Source: Treponema sp. (lineage in GTDB: Bacteria > Spirochaetota > Spirochaetia > Treponematales > Treponemataceae). From it: 15,799 bases of DNA. Below, one piece after another: positions 1 to 6,908 of the stretch. How positions within the stretch are numbered: the first letter of the stretch is position 1; each line of letters begins with the position of its first letter. The notes under the pieces were generated by a model that was given only the letters and a program-made list of their open reading frames with translations, did no database searches and was not told the origin of the DNA. The translations under genes were made by a program, and so were the position numbers. The stretch lies in contig JAFOTA010000244.1 in assembly GCA_017421145.1 (NCBI GenBank), positions 1 to 15,799 on the forward strand, given 5' to 3'.

Positions 1-213
1 GTTGTCGTTGCAACAAAAGATTCAGTGTTCATTTTTGAGCTGAAAATGGATAAGGGTGCTGATTTTGAAACCGTTGCGGCCAGTGCGCTTTCCCAAATTG
101 ATGCGAACGGTTATTCAGACAGGTTTGCTGTGAGCGGAAAAGCCATGTACAAGGTCGGCCTTGTTTTTTCAAGCGATGGCAAGGGTCTTTTGGGGTGGAA
201 AATATCAAGCTGA
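1..213 (+). CDS. AAA-ATPase-like / PD-(D/E)XK nuclease superfamily protein, C-terminal fragment (5' end outside window)
   Basis: The reading frame is open from base 1 to TGA at 211-213, so this is the last ~70 residues of a longer protein. The visible part has a beta strand ending FIFELKMDK, then a helix with ALSQIDANGYSDRF, then SGKAMYKVGLVFSS and the terminal GWKIS. This order (E-x-K strand, 'ALxQIxxxGYxxxF' helix, 'G..VY.IGV.F.S....I..WK' end) is typical of the C-terminal PD-(D/E)XK nuclease-like domain found behind an AAA-ATPase-like domain (DUF1703-type proteins). These occur in many copies in gut anaerobes and spirochaetes, and their role is not established. The GTG at 25 is internal and should not be taken as the start. 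The ATPase half, if present, lies left of the window. Identification rests on short motifs and is moderately sure. Confidence 0.7.
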   Translation, partial: VVVATKDSVFIFELKMDKGADFETVAASALSQIDANGYSDRFAVSGKAMYKVGLVFSSDGKGLLGWKISS

Positions 214-253
214 CAATCTTTTGAAACAATCCTTCTGCTAAGGCCATATTGGA

Positions 254-288
254 TAAAAAAACGGGAGCGGATAAAAATCTACTCCCGT
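254..288 (-). terminator. Intrinsic terminator of thrC
   Basis: Read on the minus strand just after the thrC stop, a 7-bp GC-rich stem (ACGGGAG pairing with CTCCCGT; plus-strand 282-288 and 261-267) is followed directly by a run of T (plus-strand A at 255-260). An inner ATC/GAT pairing can extend the stem. The plus-strand side has only a weak T-rich stretch, so it may also partly stop transcription from the left-edge gene. Confidence 0.85.
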
Positions 289-297
289 CATTGTTTT

Positions 298-1713
298 CTA
301 GAGGTTTGAAACAAGCCACTCCTTGAAGTTCTTGTAGTCTTTTTTCATCGGAATCGCACGGTCTGGGAGGCTCAAAACTCTTTCAAGTCTGTCCGGCATG
401 CTCGGTTCCCTTCCGATTGCGTCGATTACAGTTGAGCCGAATTTTGCCGGGTGCGCCGTTTCAAGGATGATTCCGACTGCCGTTTTGTCAACTACTGCCT
501 TTGCCCATGACGGTGCGCTGTTCGTAAGGCCGGTTCTGTTGATGTCGCCGGAAAGTTCCTTGTTCAAAAGCTTCTGCATTTCGCCGTTCCTTATGTCGTA
601 CCATGCTTTCCATGCAACTGATCCGTGCGGGTCGATTACATAGCCGGTCTTGTCGTGGCAGCCTTTTATGGCTTCAAGAGTTGCCTTGTCGTCTGCCCAG
701 TAAGATGCCATCATGCTGCGTACCTGCTCAAGGCTGTACATTGCTGAAATGCGCTCGTAATTGCTCGGTGCGCCTACGTCCATTGCGTTGCTGAGAGTCT
801 GTACTGAAGGGCGTGCCTTGTATTTCCCGGTTGCAATCCAGTCCGGTACGGTGTGGTTTGAGTTTGTTGCGGCGACGAATCCTGCGATCGGTGCTCCCAT
901 TTCCTTTGCGATGAGACCTGACGTGAGGTTTCCGAAATTTCCGCTCGGTACGATTACGATGATTGAAGGGTCATCAATCTTTGAATCCTGAGGGATCCTG
1001 TTCTTCACGACGAGAGATGAGTACATGTAGTAGAAGCTCTGCGGAAGAAGCCTTGATATGTTGATTGAGTTCGCTGATGAGAGGCGGAATTTTTTGCGGA
1101 GGTCTGAATCGGTGAATGCCGTCTTGACGAGTTTCTGGCAGTCATCGAATGTTCCGCTTACCTTGAGTGCACGAACGTTTCCGTCAAATGTGGAAAGCTG
1201 TTTTTCCTGGAGCGGAGAGATTTTTCCATCAGGATAAAGGATCGTCACGTCGATTCCCGGTACGTTGTGGAATGCGCTTCCGACTGCTGAACCTGTGTCG
1301 CCCGATGTCGCCACGAGAATGTGCAGGTTGTCGTCCTCATTGCGGTTGAAGTATGACATGACGCGTGCCATGAACCTTGCGCCGAAATCCTTGAATGCAC
1401 ATGTCGGACCATGGAAAAGCTCAAGAACGTAGCTGATCCTGTCGATCGGTACGACTTTTGCCGCGAACGGATATGCGTCCTGTATTATTTCATCAAGGCT
1501 TGAATCTGGAATCTCTCCCTTGACGTATGGTTTTGCCATTTCGAATGCAACCTCCCTGAACGGAGGCTCTGGAATCTTCGTAAGGAAAGACTGCTCAAGC
1601 TTAGGAAATTCAACCGGTATATAAAGTCCTCCGGTTTCCGCGTTCATTCCATTCATGACGGCGGTTCTGAAATCAACTTGAACGTTTTTGTCCCTTGTGT
1701 CTGTGTAAATCAT
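298..1713 (-). CDS. thrC: Threonine synthase
   Basis: Predicted PLP-dependent threonine synthase (O-phosphohomoserine to threonine plus phosphate), the last step of threonine biosynthesis in the cytoplasm. The 471-residue length fits the longer E. coli/yeast-type class. The N-terminal block MIYTDTRDKNVQVDFRTAV and 'GGLYIP' are characteristic. HGPTCAFKDFGARFMARVM carries the Schiff-base lysine at about K108. ATSGDTGSAVGSAF (~135-148) is the phosphate/PLP-binding Ser/Gly loop, and VIVPSGNFGNLTSGLIAKEMG (~253-273) is the conserved second glycine-rich loop. The ATG at 1713 is preceded by an AAAGGA ribosome site (plus-strand 1721-1726) at ~7 nt. It has its own promoter and ends in a strong terminator, so it is probably monocistronic with some read-through from the protease gene upstream. 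No frameshift is visible. Confidence 0.96.
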   Translation of the reverse strand: MIYTDTRDKNVQVDFRTAVMNGMNAETGGLYIPVEFPKLEQSFLTKIPEPPFREVAFEMAKPYVKGEIPDSSLDEIIQDAYPFAAKVVPIDRISYVLELFHGPTCAFKDFGARFMARVMSYFNRNEDDNLHILVATSGDTGSAVGSAFHNVPGIDVTILYPDGKISPLQEKQLSTFDGNVRALKVSGTFDDCQKLVKTAFTDSDLRKKFRLSSANSINISRLLPQSFYYMYSSLVVKNRIPQDSKIDDPSIIVIVPSGNFGNLTSGLIAKEMGAPIAGFVAATNSNHTVPDWIATGKYKARPSVQTLSNAMDVGAPSNYERISAMYSLEQVRSMMASYWADDKATLEAIKGCHDKTGYVIDPHGSVAWKAWYDIRNGEMQKLLNKELSGDINRTGLTNSAPSWAKAVVDKTAVGIILETAHPAKFGSTVIDAIGREPSMPDRLERVLSLPDRAIPMKKDYKNFKEWLVSNL

Positions 1714-1740
1714 TTTTCCAATCCTTTATAATTTTTTTTA

Positions 1741-1783
1741 TGGGAGCCTCCGCAGATTTCTCCTGAAGGCAGATTCTGTCCCA
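1741..1783 (-). promoter_or_regulatory. Structured thrC 5' leader (possible regulatory hairpin)
   Basis: On the minus strand the thrC leader can fold with outer arms TGGGA/TCCCA (1779-1783 with 1741-1745) and an inner arm GCCTTC/GGAGGC (1765-1770 with 1746-1751, one G-U pair), leaving an 8-nt bulge on one side. A 7-nt direct repeat, GCAGATT on the plus strand, sits at 1752-1758 and 1769-1775. It allows an alternative CAGA/TCTG pairing. No T-run follows, so it is not a terminator. I cannot match it to a known riboswitch class; a regulatory role is inference. Confidence 0.4.
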
Positions 1784-1800
1784 CGAACGAAGATGGAAAG

Positions 1801-1830
1801 AGTATACCATAAAACTGTAAACTGTTTCAA
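1801..1830 (-). promoter_or_regulatory. thrC promoter
   Basis: On the minus strand, TTGAAA (plus-strand 1825-1830) and TATACT (1801-1806) are separated by 18 bp. The -10 box carries the extended TGG motif directly before it. This predicts a start near 1794 and a leader of ~81 nt. The -35 box overlaps the stop codon of the upstream protease gene. Confidence 0.7.
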
Positions 1831-2507
1831 GGTTTAGCAAGTAAATAGAGGATAATTGTCTGTAATATGTTGTAGATCAGGTGGGAAAGTGCAGGGGCTT
1901 TTATGGTTTTAGTCCTGATTTTTGCAATCCTGAGCGCCGTTCCGCACAACGCGGCGTTTATTACGGCAGGATATCCCATGTATCTGTGCGAAAAAGCGAA
2001 TATCAGGATGCATGCGGCTTCTATAGGAACGCGGGCTTTCTTTTTTTCTCCGGCAAAGTTGAGCAGAACGTCGGGCAGAAAAAGCCTGTACAAAGTTTCC
2101 TCATAGATTACCGCTACGGCAAGGTTCACGAAGTAGATTGCCCAAGAAAGTGCGGAATCCGGGAAAACCATGCTTTCCAATCCTTTTGAGCCGAATGCAA
2201 GCGACAATGCCCTTATCGCTGCCTGAAAAATCATCATGAGTCCGAGAGACATGGGAACCCATAAAAGAAACTGAATCAGCCTGTTTTTTTGGGATTCTTT
2301 GTCCTCTCCTGTGAACGGCTGCCTTGAATTCTGCCATAAAAGCAGTGCGGAAATGAGCGCCTGTATCAAAATTTGTATGGAAAAACGTCCTGCGCCGGCT
2401 ATTTCAAGCTTTTCTGACTGAACCGGGGACTGAAAAAGCGGAGGAAGTATAAGAAAAACTAAAATAATGCCGAATTCTATAATTAGGTGTTTTTTTTTCG
2501 CAATCAT
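1827..2507 (-). CDS. CPBP family intramembrane glutamic protease
   Basis: A 226-residue polytopic membrane protein with the three CPBP (CAAX protease/bacteriocin-processing, Abi) motifs. These are EExxxR in YEETLYRLF (E136, E137, R141), FxxxH in FAFSH (F170-H174), and HxxxN in HLIYN (H209-N213). The glutamate and histidines form the catalytic site in the family. About six hydrophobic segments are visible: residues ~8-25, 42-57, 80-104, 119-135, 162-174 and 206-223. The substrate cannot be told from sequence; family members process prenylated or small peptide substrates or contribute to immunity to bacteriocins. The start is the only in-frame ATG; a TAA lies five codons upstream and no Shine-Dalgarno precedes it (see the promoter entry). 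No terminator separates it from thrC. Confidence 0.87.
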   Translation of the reverse strand: MIAKKKHLIIEFGIILVFLILPPLFQSPVQSEKLEIAGAGRFSIQILIQALISALLLWQNSRQPFTGEDKESQKNRLIQFLLWVPMSLGLMMIFQAAIRALSLAFGSKGLESMVFPDSALSWAIYFVNLAVAVIYEETLYRLFLPDVLLNFAGEKKKARVPIEAACILIFAFSHRYMGYPAVINAALCGTALRIAKIRTKTIKAPALSHLIYNILQTIILYLLAKP

Positions 2508-2510
2508 TAT

Positions 2511-2527
2511 GTTAATATATAATTAAC
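2511..2527. promoter_or_regulatory. 17-bp palindrome over two divergent -10 boxes (candidate operator)
   Basis: The sequence GTTAAT-ATATA-ATTAAC is a perfect inverted repeat with 6-bp arms; the central ATATA mismatches itself only at the middle base. It covers the -10 boxes predicted for both the protease gene (minus) and the PilZ gene (plus). A protein bound here would block both. AT-rich promoter DNA can look palindromic by chance, so operator function is inference. Confidence 0.45.
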
Positions 2528-2542
2528 AAGAGGAACGGTCAA
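2514..2542 (-). promoter_or_regulatory. Promoter of the CPBP protease gene, predicted leaderless transcript
   Basis: On the minus strand TTGACC (2537-2542) and TATATT (2514-2519) are spaced by exactly 17 bp. Only 6 nt (AACATA) separate the -10 box from the ATG at 2507. The expected transcription start therefore falls on the A of the start codon, and there is no Shine-Dalgarno. The mRNA is predicted to be leaderless. Confidence 0.65.
2518..2534 (+). promoter_or_regulatory. -10 box and ribosome site of the PilZ gene
   Basis: A consensus TATAAT lies at 2518-2523; upstream there is only a T-rich stretch and no good -35 at 16-18 bp. The ribosome site AGAGGA at 2529-2534 is 9 nt before the GTG at 2544 and fixes that start. 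Transcription from this box would begin near 2530, leaving a leader of only ~14 nt, so an additional upstream start is possible. Confidence 0.5.
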
Positions 2543-2543
2543 C

Positions 2544-3932
2544 GTGAGTATTCTTATAGCATTCCTTGTAGCTGCTGTTTTCATTTTGCTGATTGCCAGA
2601 TTCTATTCTGTCAACGACAAGATGATGCAGTTTTTTTCAAAGGGATTGGATTCTGATTTTCGCTTTTCTGAGATCTGCACCCTGTGGTCTTTGGCAAAAA
2701 AGACTCAGCTGGAGGATCCGCTTGCACTTTTCGTTTCTCTTGACGTTCTCAATAAATGTATAGTCCAGTTTATAAACGAATCAAGGCAGAACGGCACTGA
2801 AAACAGCTTCAAGACGCAGAATTTCCTGACCAGGCTCTACAATTACCGCACCAGGATCACTTTGGACTCATCTGGAAAGCGCGGAATCGACAATACGGCA
2901 TACCTTGACCCCGGCCAGCGTTTCAGGGTGATTCTTTCTGGCAAGGGCGTTTTTGCATCCAAGCTTCTTTCAAACGGAACGAGCCTTGTGCTTTCTCTTC
3001 CCAAGCAGGAGGACAAGAAAAACCACAGGTTCATAATGCTCGAAAAGGAAGTTTGGAAGGATCATACCATATCCGTTTATTTCTGGAGAAAAGGCGATGC
3101 AGGATACGCTTTTGATTCCAAGGTTTTTGACGTCGGGGTGTTCCAGGGACAGGAGGCCATTTTCCTTGATCACAGTTCCAATCTGGTAAGGACGCAGAAA
3201 AGACAGTCAGTACGCGTGCCTTGCAATATCTATGCCCAGATGTATTTCATAAAGGAAAACACCGTTGACTACAATTCCGTAAACACTGACGGCGGGTTCC
3301 GGTGCCTTCTTGAGGACATAAGCGAGGACGGCGCATTGATAAGGATCGGAGGATACGGAAAGGGCAACATAAGGATAAAGCTCCAGTTTGACCTTAACGG
3401 CTCCTTTATAATGATGTACGGAGTCGTGCGCGGCGTGGAGTACAACAAGGACATTGAGCAGTCAAGGCTGCATTTTGAGTGCACGCACATTGATCCTTCA
3501 ATGAAAAACGCGATACTTGCATTCGTCTATAACGTGCTTCCTGAAGAAGAAAAAGAAAAGAACGAGGCCATGTCCGAATCAGAAAACGATGAAAAAGAGG
3601 ACGAGATGGAAAAAATCGTTTCCGGCAGGGCAGAAAACAAACCTGAGGGCAATACAGAGTTTGTGCAGGAAGAAAAGCCTGTGTCCGGTTCAGCGGATGA
3701 TTTTTCATATCAGCCGGAAAGCACTTCATCATCGTTCTTCGGTATGGGAGGCGTTTCCCAGGAATCCAATACGGAAACTTCGGGCATCATAACCATGGCT
3801 GAAAACATCCCGTCGATTTCACAGCCTGCTTTTGACGTTGACATGATGCCTCAGGACACAAATTCTGGCTCAAATCCGAAAGAAAGCGGAAGCGTAAATG
3901 CTGGATCCGTTTCTGGTGACGTTCAGCACTGA
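2544..3932 (+). CDS. Membrane-anchored PilZ-domain protein (predicted cyclic-di-GMP receptor)
   Basis: A 462-residue protein starting at GTG with AGAGGA 9 nt upstream. Residues ~2-19 form one N-terminal transmembrane helix with the rest predicted cytoplasmic. A helical region (~40-105) and a beta-rich region (~115-210, YcgR-N-like in position) precede the PilZ domain at ~217-332. The domain carries both cyclic-di-GMP-binding motifs intact: RxxxR as R220-QSV-R224 and DxSxxG as D258-ISED-G263. After ~residue 333 comes a ~130-residue tail rich in Glu, Ser, Asn and Gly with no fold evident. PilZ proteins turn cyclic-di-GMP levels into changes in motility, envelope or virulence; spirochaete members affect flagellar motility. 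Intact motifs argue that it binds the nucleotide. The output is unknown. It is transcribed divergently from the CPBP protease gene. Confidence 0.88.
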   Translation: MSILIAFLVAAVFILLIARFYSVNDKMMQFFSKGLDSDFRFSEICTLWSLAKKTQLEDPLALFVSLDVLNKCIVQFINESRQNGTENSFKTQNFLTRLYNYRTRITLDSSGKRGIDNTAYLDPGQRFRVILSGKGVFASKLLSNGTSLVLSLPKQEDKKNHRFIMLEKEVWKDHTISVYFWRKGDAGYAFDSKVFDVGVFQGQEAIFLDHSSNLVRTQKRQSVRVPCNIYAQMYFIKENTVDYNSVNTDGGFRCLLEDISEDGALIRIGGYGKGNIRIKLQFDLNGSFIMMYGVVRGVEYNKDIEQSRLHFECTHIDPSMKNAILAFVYNVLPEEEKEKNEAMSESENDEKEDEMEKIVSGRAENKPEGNTEFVQEEKPVSGSADDFSYQPESTSSSFFGMGGVSQESNTETSGIITMAENIPSISQPAFDVDMMPQDTNSGSNPKESGSVNAGSVSGDVQH

Positions 3933-3982
3933 TTTTTTCAAAAAAAACTGCATGTCAGGTGCGGATTCTGATTTTCTCTGAA

Positions 3983-4017
3983 TATAATAAAGGTAAGGAA
4001 AACTTTTTTTTCGGAGG
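3983..4017 (+). promoter_or_regulatory. Possible -10 box and the ribosome site of comEC
   Basis: The 90-bp gap after the PilZ gene contains a TATAAT at 3983-3988 without a recognisable -35 at 16-18 bp, so it is a weak promoter candidate for the following operon. GGAGG at 4013-4017 lies 5 nt before a TTG at 4023 and supports that unusual start codon. No convincing terminator follows the PilZ gene; a CACTGA/TCA(G)GTG pairing around the T/A runs at 3926-3960 is too loose to call. Confidence 0.4.
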
Positions 4018-4022
4018 AAGCT

Positions 4023-5279
4023 TTGTCCAGAGCCTTTTATTATCTCAAAAGCCCTTTTTTGCTTGCGGCCGCCGTATGTGCGGTTCTTTTTTATGCCGGG
4101 ATTGTTCCTGTAAGAAAATCAGCTCCTTATGAATCTGCCGTTCCTGTCCAGGACATGCTAAAGGTTTCAGGCACCGTATGCTCAAATCCGTCGAAATCAG
4201 GTGCGGGAGATTATTATTCGGTCAAGCTCAGGCTTTCTGATGTCGAATCTTCGGATGACGGTGCAAGGATAAAAAGCTCTGCGTCTGGTGTCATACAGAT
4301 TTCCGTTCCTGCTTCAATAGTTGAGGCTGTGTATCCGGGAAAGCTTTATTCTGTTTCTGATGGCGTGATGCTCGTCGAAAACGGTGAAAGGCTTTCATGC
4401 GGCGGATTTTGGTCAGAAAAAAGGAATGCCTTTGTCGTCCAGGATGCAGTTTATGAAGGATATTCAGATTCCGTCTTGCATTTCAGGGCCTTGAGCAGGC
4501 TTGTTTTCAAGCGTCTTATGTTTTCATGGGGAAAAGCAGGCGGTCTTGTCCTTTCTCTTTTGTCCGGTTCAAGGGAATATCTTGACGACGGCATCGGTGA
4601 TGATTTCAGAAATGCAGGTCTTTCGCACATACTTGCACTGAGCGGCATGCATCTTTCTTTTTTCTCGTCTTTTGCAGGCGGAATCGGAAAAAAATTCGGA
4701 CGTAAAGCCGTTCATTTTTTCGAGCTTTCCGGGATATTGTTTTTCGTCTGGTTTGCAGGGCTTTCACCTTCGCTTTTCCGTGCTCTTCTTTGCTCGCTGA
4801 TTTCGCTTGTTTCAAAAATGTTTTTCTGTAAAAAAACGGACAGCCTTGAGATACTTTCATGCGCTTTTCTCGTACATGTGATTTTTTTACCTGAAGACAT
4901 CCTTTCCGTTGCGTTCATGCTTTCATACGGTGCGCTGGCCGGAATCCTTGTTTTTTCAGATTTCCTCAACATGCTGATTTCTCCTTTGCTCCCGCCGAAG
5001 CTTTCATCACCTCTTTCTGCATCTGCATCAGCACAGATCGCCACATGTCCTGTTTCAGCTGCTTTTTTCGGTGCGTTCATGCCGGTCGGTATAATTTCGA
5101 GCGTTTTTGTATCTCCTGCCGCAAGCATTTTCATTGTTTTTTCCCTGATTTTTATGATCTCATGTTTTGTATTCCCTTTTCTTTCACCGTTTTTTGGTAG
5201 TATAATGAATGTGTTTTACAACGGAATGACGGGCGTGGTTTCCATGTTCGCAAAGATTCCTCCAATAAAAATTTATTAG
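4023..5279 (+). CDS. comEC: ComEC/Rec2-family competence membrane protein, short form
   Basis: A 418-residue polytopic membrane protein. An N-terminal membrane segment (~10-28) is followed by a beta-rich soluble region (~45-145), as in the DUF4131/OB-like part of ComEC. The ComEC 'competence' channel domain starts at ~160: GDDFRNAGLSHILALSGMHLS (~192-212) matches the family signature for the first helices. It is followed by WFAGLSPSLFRALLCSLI (~243-260), AFMLSYGALAGILVF and further helices to ~410. ComEC carries single-stranded DNA across the inner membrane in transformation. The C-terminal metallo-beta-lactamase domain of full-length ComEC (usually ~700-800 residues) is absent here, and the ORF ends cleanly without a frameshift. 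The start is TTG, supported by GGAGG 5 nt upstream. It is the first gene of the operon running to 9131. No other competence genes are in view, so DNA uptake is not shown. Confidence 0.85.
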   Translation: MSRAFYYLKSPFLLAAAVCAVLFYAGIVPVRKSAPYESAVPVQDMLKVSGTVCSNPSKSGAGDYYSVKLRLSDVESSDDGARIKSSASGVIQISVPASIVEAVYPGKLYSVSDGVMLVENGERLSCGGFWSEKRNAFVVQDAVYEGYSDSVLHFRALSRLVFKRLMFSWGKAGGLVLSLLSGSREYLDDGIGDDFRNAGLSHILALSGMHLSFFSSFAGGIGKKFGRKAVHFFELSGILFFVWFAGLSPSLFRALLCSLISLVSKMFFCKKTDSLEILSCAFLVHVIFLPEDILSVAFMLSYGALAGILVFSDFLNMLISPLLPPKLSSPLSASASAQIATCPVSAAFFGAFMPVGIISSVFVSPAASIFIVFSLIFMISCFVFPFLSPFFGSIMNVFYNGMTGVVSMFAKIPPIKIY

Positions 5280-5291
5280 CAGGTATGAGAT

Positions 5292-6155
5292 ATGAACCAT
5301 CCAGATTATAATTCTCCGGCTTCACTCAAAGAATTCCTTGAAGGAAACGGAATGGCAATGCAAAAGAAATTCGGGCAGAATTTCATGATAAATCCTTCTG
5401 CAAGGAGCAGGATAGTCGACGCGCTTGAAATAGGCCCTGAATCTTCCGTGTGGGAAATAGGACCCGGACTCGGCTGCATGAGCGAGGAAATCATGAACAG
5501 GGGGGCAAGCCTCAAGGTTTTCGAGATAGACCGCGGCTTTATATCCATGCTGCATCAGTTTTTTTCGGAGCAGGAATCATCCAGGAAATTTTCAATTGTC
5601 GAAGGTGACGTGCTTAAAAAATGGAAGGGTGAAGTGCCTGCTGAAAATCCGGGAATCAGGCTTTTCGGAAACCTACCGTACAACATTGCGGCGACATTCA
5701 TTGCGGATACCATCGAAAACGGATTTACTTTTTCAAAATGCGTCTTTACGGTGCAAAAGGAAGTGGCTCAGAGAATATGCGCAAAAAGCGGTTCAAAAAA
5801 CTATTCGTCTTTTTCGGTGCTCTGCCAATGGAAGTATGACGTTGAGGCCGGCCTTGTCCTTTCTGCAGGAAATTTCTGGCCAAAACCCAACGTAGCGTCC
5901 CAGGTCGTCATAATGAAGCCTAAGAAAAATCCTCTTGAATGTTCAAGCCCAAAGACTTTCGTTTCTCTTGTCCACGCCCTTTTTTCAAGCCGTAGGAAAA
6001 CCATACAGAACAACATAAGGCAGGTTCTTCCGCCGGGATTGTCTTCAGAGGAGCTTTTTGAAAAGACGGGCATTTCACCTTCATTGCGAGCCGAGAACCT
6101 TGGACCGGAAGATTTCATGCTGTTGTCCGAATCGATCAGTTCTGCTATAATATAG
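5292..6155 (+). CDS. rsmA: 16S rRNA (adenine1518-N6/adenine1519-N6)-dimethyltransferase
   Basis: RsmA (KsgA) adds four methyl groups from S-adenosylmethionine to two adjacent adenosines near the 3' end of 16S rRNA, late in 30S assembly; loss gives kasugamycin resistance in other bacteria. The 287-residue product has KKFGQNFMINP (~25-35), the SAM motif WEIGPGLGCM (~54-63), the acidic ribose-binding EID (78-80), EGDVL (~104-108), the catalytic NLPYNI (127-132), FWPKPNVASQV (~195-205) and the C-terminal SSRRKTIQNNIRQ (~222-234). All key motifs are intact. The ATG is 12 bp after the comEC stop, preceded by a weak GAG-type ribosome site, so expression probably depends on the operon. Confidence 0.96.
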   Translation: MNHPDYNSPASLKEFLEGNGMAMQKKFGQNFMINPSARSRIVDALEIGPESSVWEIGPGLGCMSEEIMNRGASLKVFEIDRGFISMLHQFFSEQESSRKFSIVEGDVLKKWKGEVPAENPGIRLFGNLPYNIAATFIADTIENGFTFSKCVFTVQKEVAQRICAKSGSKNYSSFSVLCQWKYDVEAGLVLSAGNFWPKPNVASQVVIMKPKKNPLECSSPKTFVSLVHALFSSRRKTIQNNIRQVLPPGLSSEELFEKTGISPSLRAENLGPEDFMLLSESISSAII

Positions 6156-6170
6156 CGCACGGGGGTTTTT

Positions 6171-6908
6171 ATGTCTGAGCAGTCAGTTGCGGATAATCTC
6201 AATGAAGTTTTGTCTCAAATCCATGAAGCGGAAAAAGCTTCGGGAAGGCCTGAAAATTCGGTCAGATTGTGTGCCGTAAGCAAATTCCATCCGCTTGAAT
6301 CTCTTCTTGAAGCATTTGACGCAGGACAGGTTTTGTTCGGTGAAAACAGGGTTCAGGAAGCATGTGAAAAATTTTCCGCGCTGAAAGAAAAGCTTGAAAA
6401 TGAAAACCGTGCGATGCCGCAGCTTCATATAATCGGTTCGCTCCAGTCAAACAAAGTGAAAAAAGCTTTGGAATATGCGTCATGCATACAGTCGGTTGAC
6501 AGGGAAGCTCTTCTTGCGGAGATTGAAAAGCAGTGCGCGAAATCCGGAAAGAAAATTGAAATTTATTTCGAGCTTCATACAGGTGAAGATTCAAAATCTG
6601 GTTATGAAAGCTCAGATGCAATCATGCGTTCTGCTGAAAATTTTTCGGCCGGGCTTTATCCTCATATAATTCCTTCCGGGCTTATGACAATGGCACCTTT
6701 CACCGACGATGAAAAAATCATAAGGAAATCTTTTGTGGCTCTAAGGGAATGCAGGAAAAGGCTCAACGCTGCATATCCTGATCTTCCGGTCAAAGAACTC
6801 AGCATGGGCATGAGCGGTGACTTCAAGATTGCAATCGAAGAGGGAAGCACCATGGTCAGGGTTGGAACGGCCATTTTCGGACACAGGGATTACCAGGGGC
6901 AGAAATGA
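6171..6908 (+). CDS. yggS: YggS/PROSC-family pyridoxal-phosphate homeostasis protein
   Basis: A 245-residue single-domain alanine-racemase-fold PLP protein. The PLP lysine is K38 in LCAVSKFHP. Other family blocks are FGENRVQEA (~56-64), HIIGSLQSNKVKKAL (~86-100), GLMTM (~170-174) and the phosphate-binding C-terminal stretch LSMGMSGDFKIAIEEGSTMVR (~210-230) then VGTAIFG. The family has no enzyme activity of its own. It binds and buffers PLP and affects amino-acid pools. It starts 15 bp after rsmA with a G-rich ribosome site (GGGGG, 6161-6165). The downstream gene overlaps it by 4 nt (ATGA), indicating translational coupling. Confidence 0.95.
   Translation: MSEQSVADNLNEVLSQIHEAEKASGRPENSVRLCAVSKFHPLESLLEAFDAGQVLFGENRVQEACEKFSALKEKLENENRAMPQLHIIGSLQSNKVKKALEYASCIQSVDREALLAEIEKQCAKSGKKIEIYFELHTGEDSKSGYESSDAIMRSAENFSAGLYPHIIPSGLMTMAPFTDDEKIIRKSFVALRECRKRLNAAYPDLPVKELSMGMSGDFKIAIEEGSTMVRVGTAIFGHRDYQGQK

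Noticed and set aside
1741..1783. Reading the thrC leader hairpin as a terminator for the protease gene or a plus-strand transcript
   Set aside because: Neither strand has a T-run after the stem, and it lies downstream of the thrC promoter.
1881..2189. 102-codon plus-strand ORF opposite the CPBP gene
   Set aside because: It overlaps the region coding the CPBP catalytic motifs and has no motif or ribosome site of its own.
4712..5134. 140-codon antisense ORF inside comEC
   Set aside because: Opposite conserved ComEC membrane helices; Lys/Glu/Ser-rich shadow composition.
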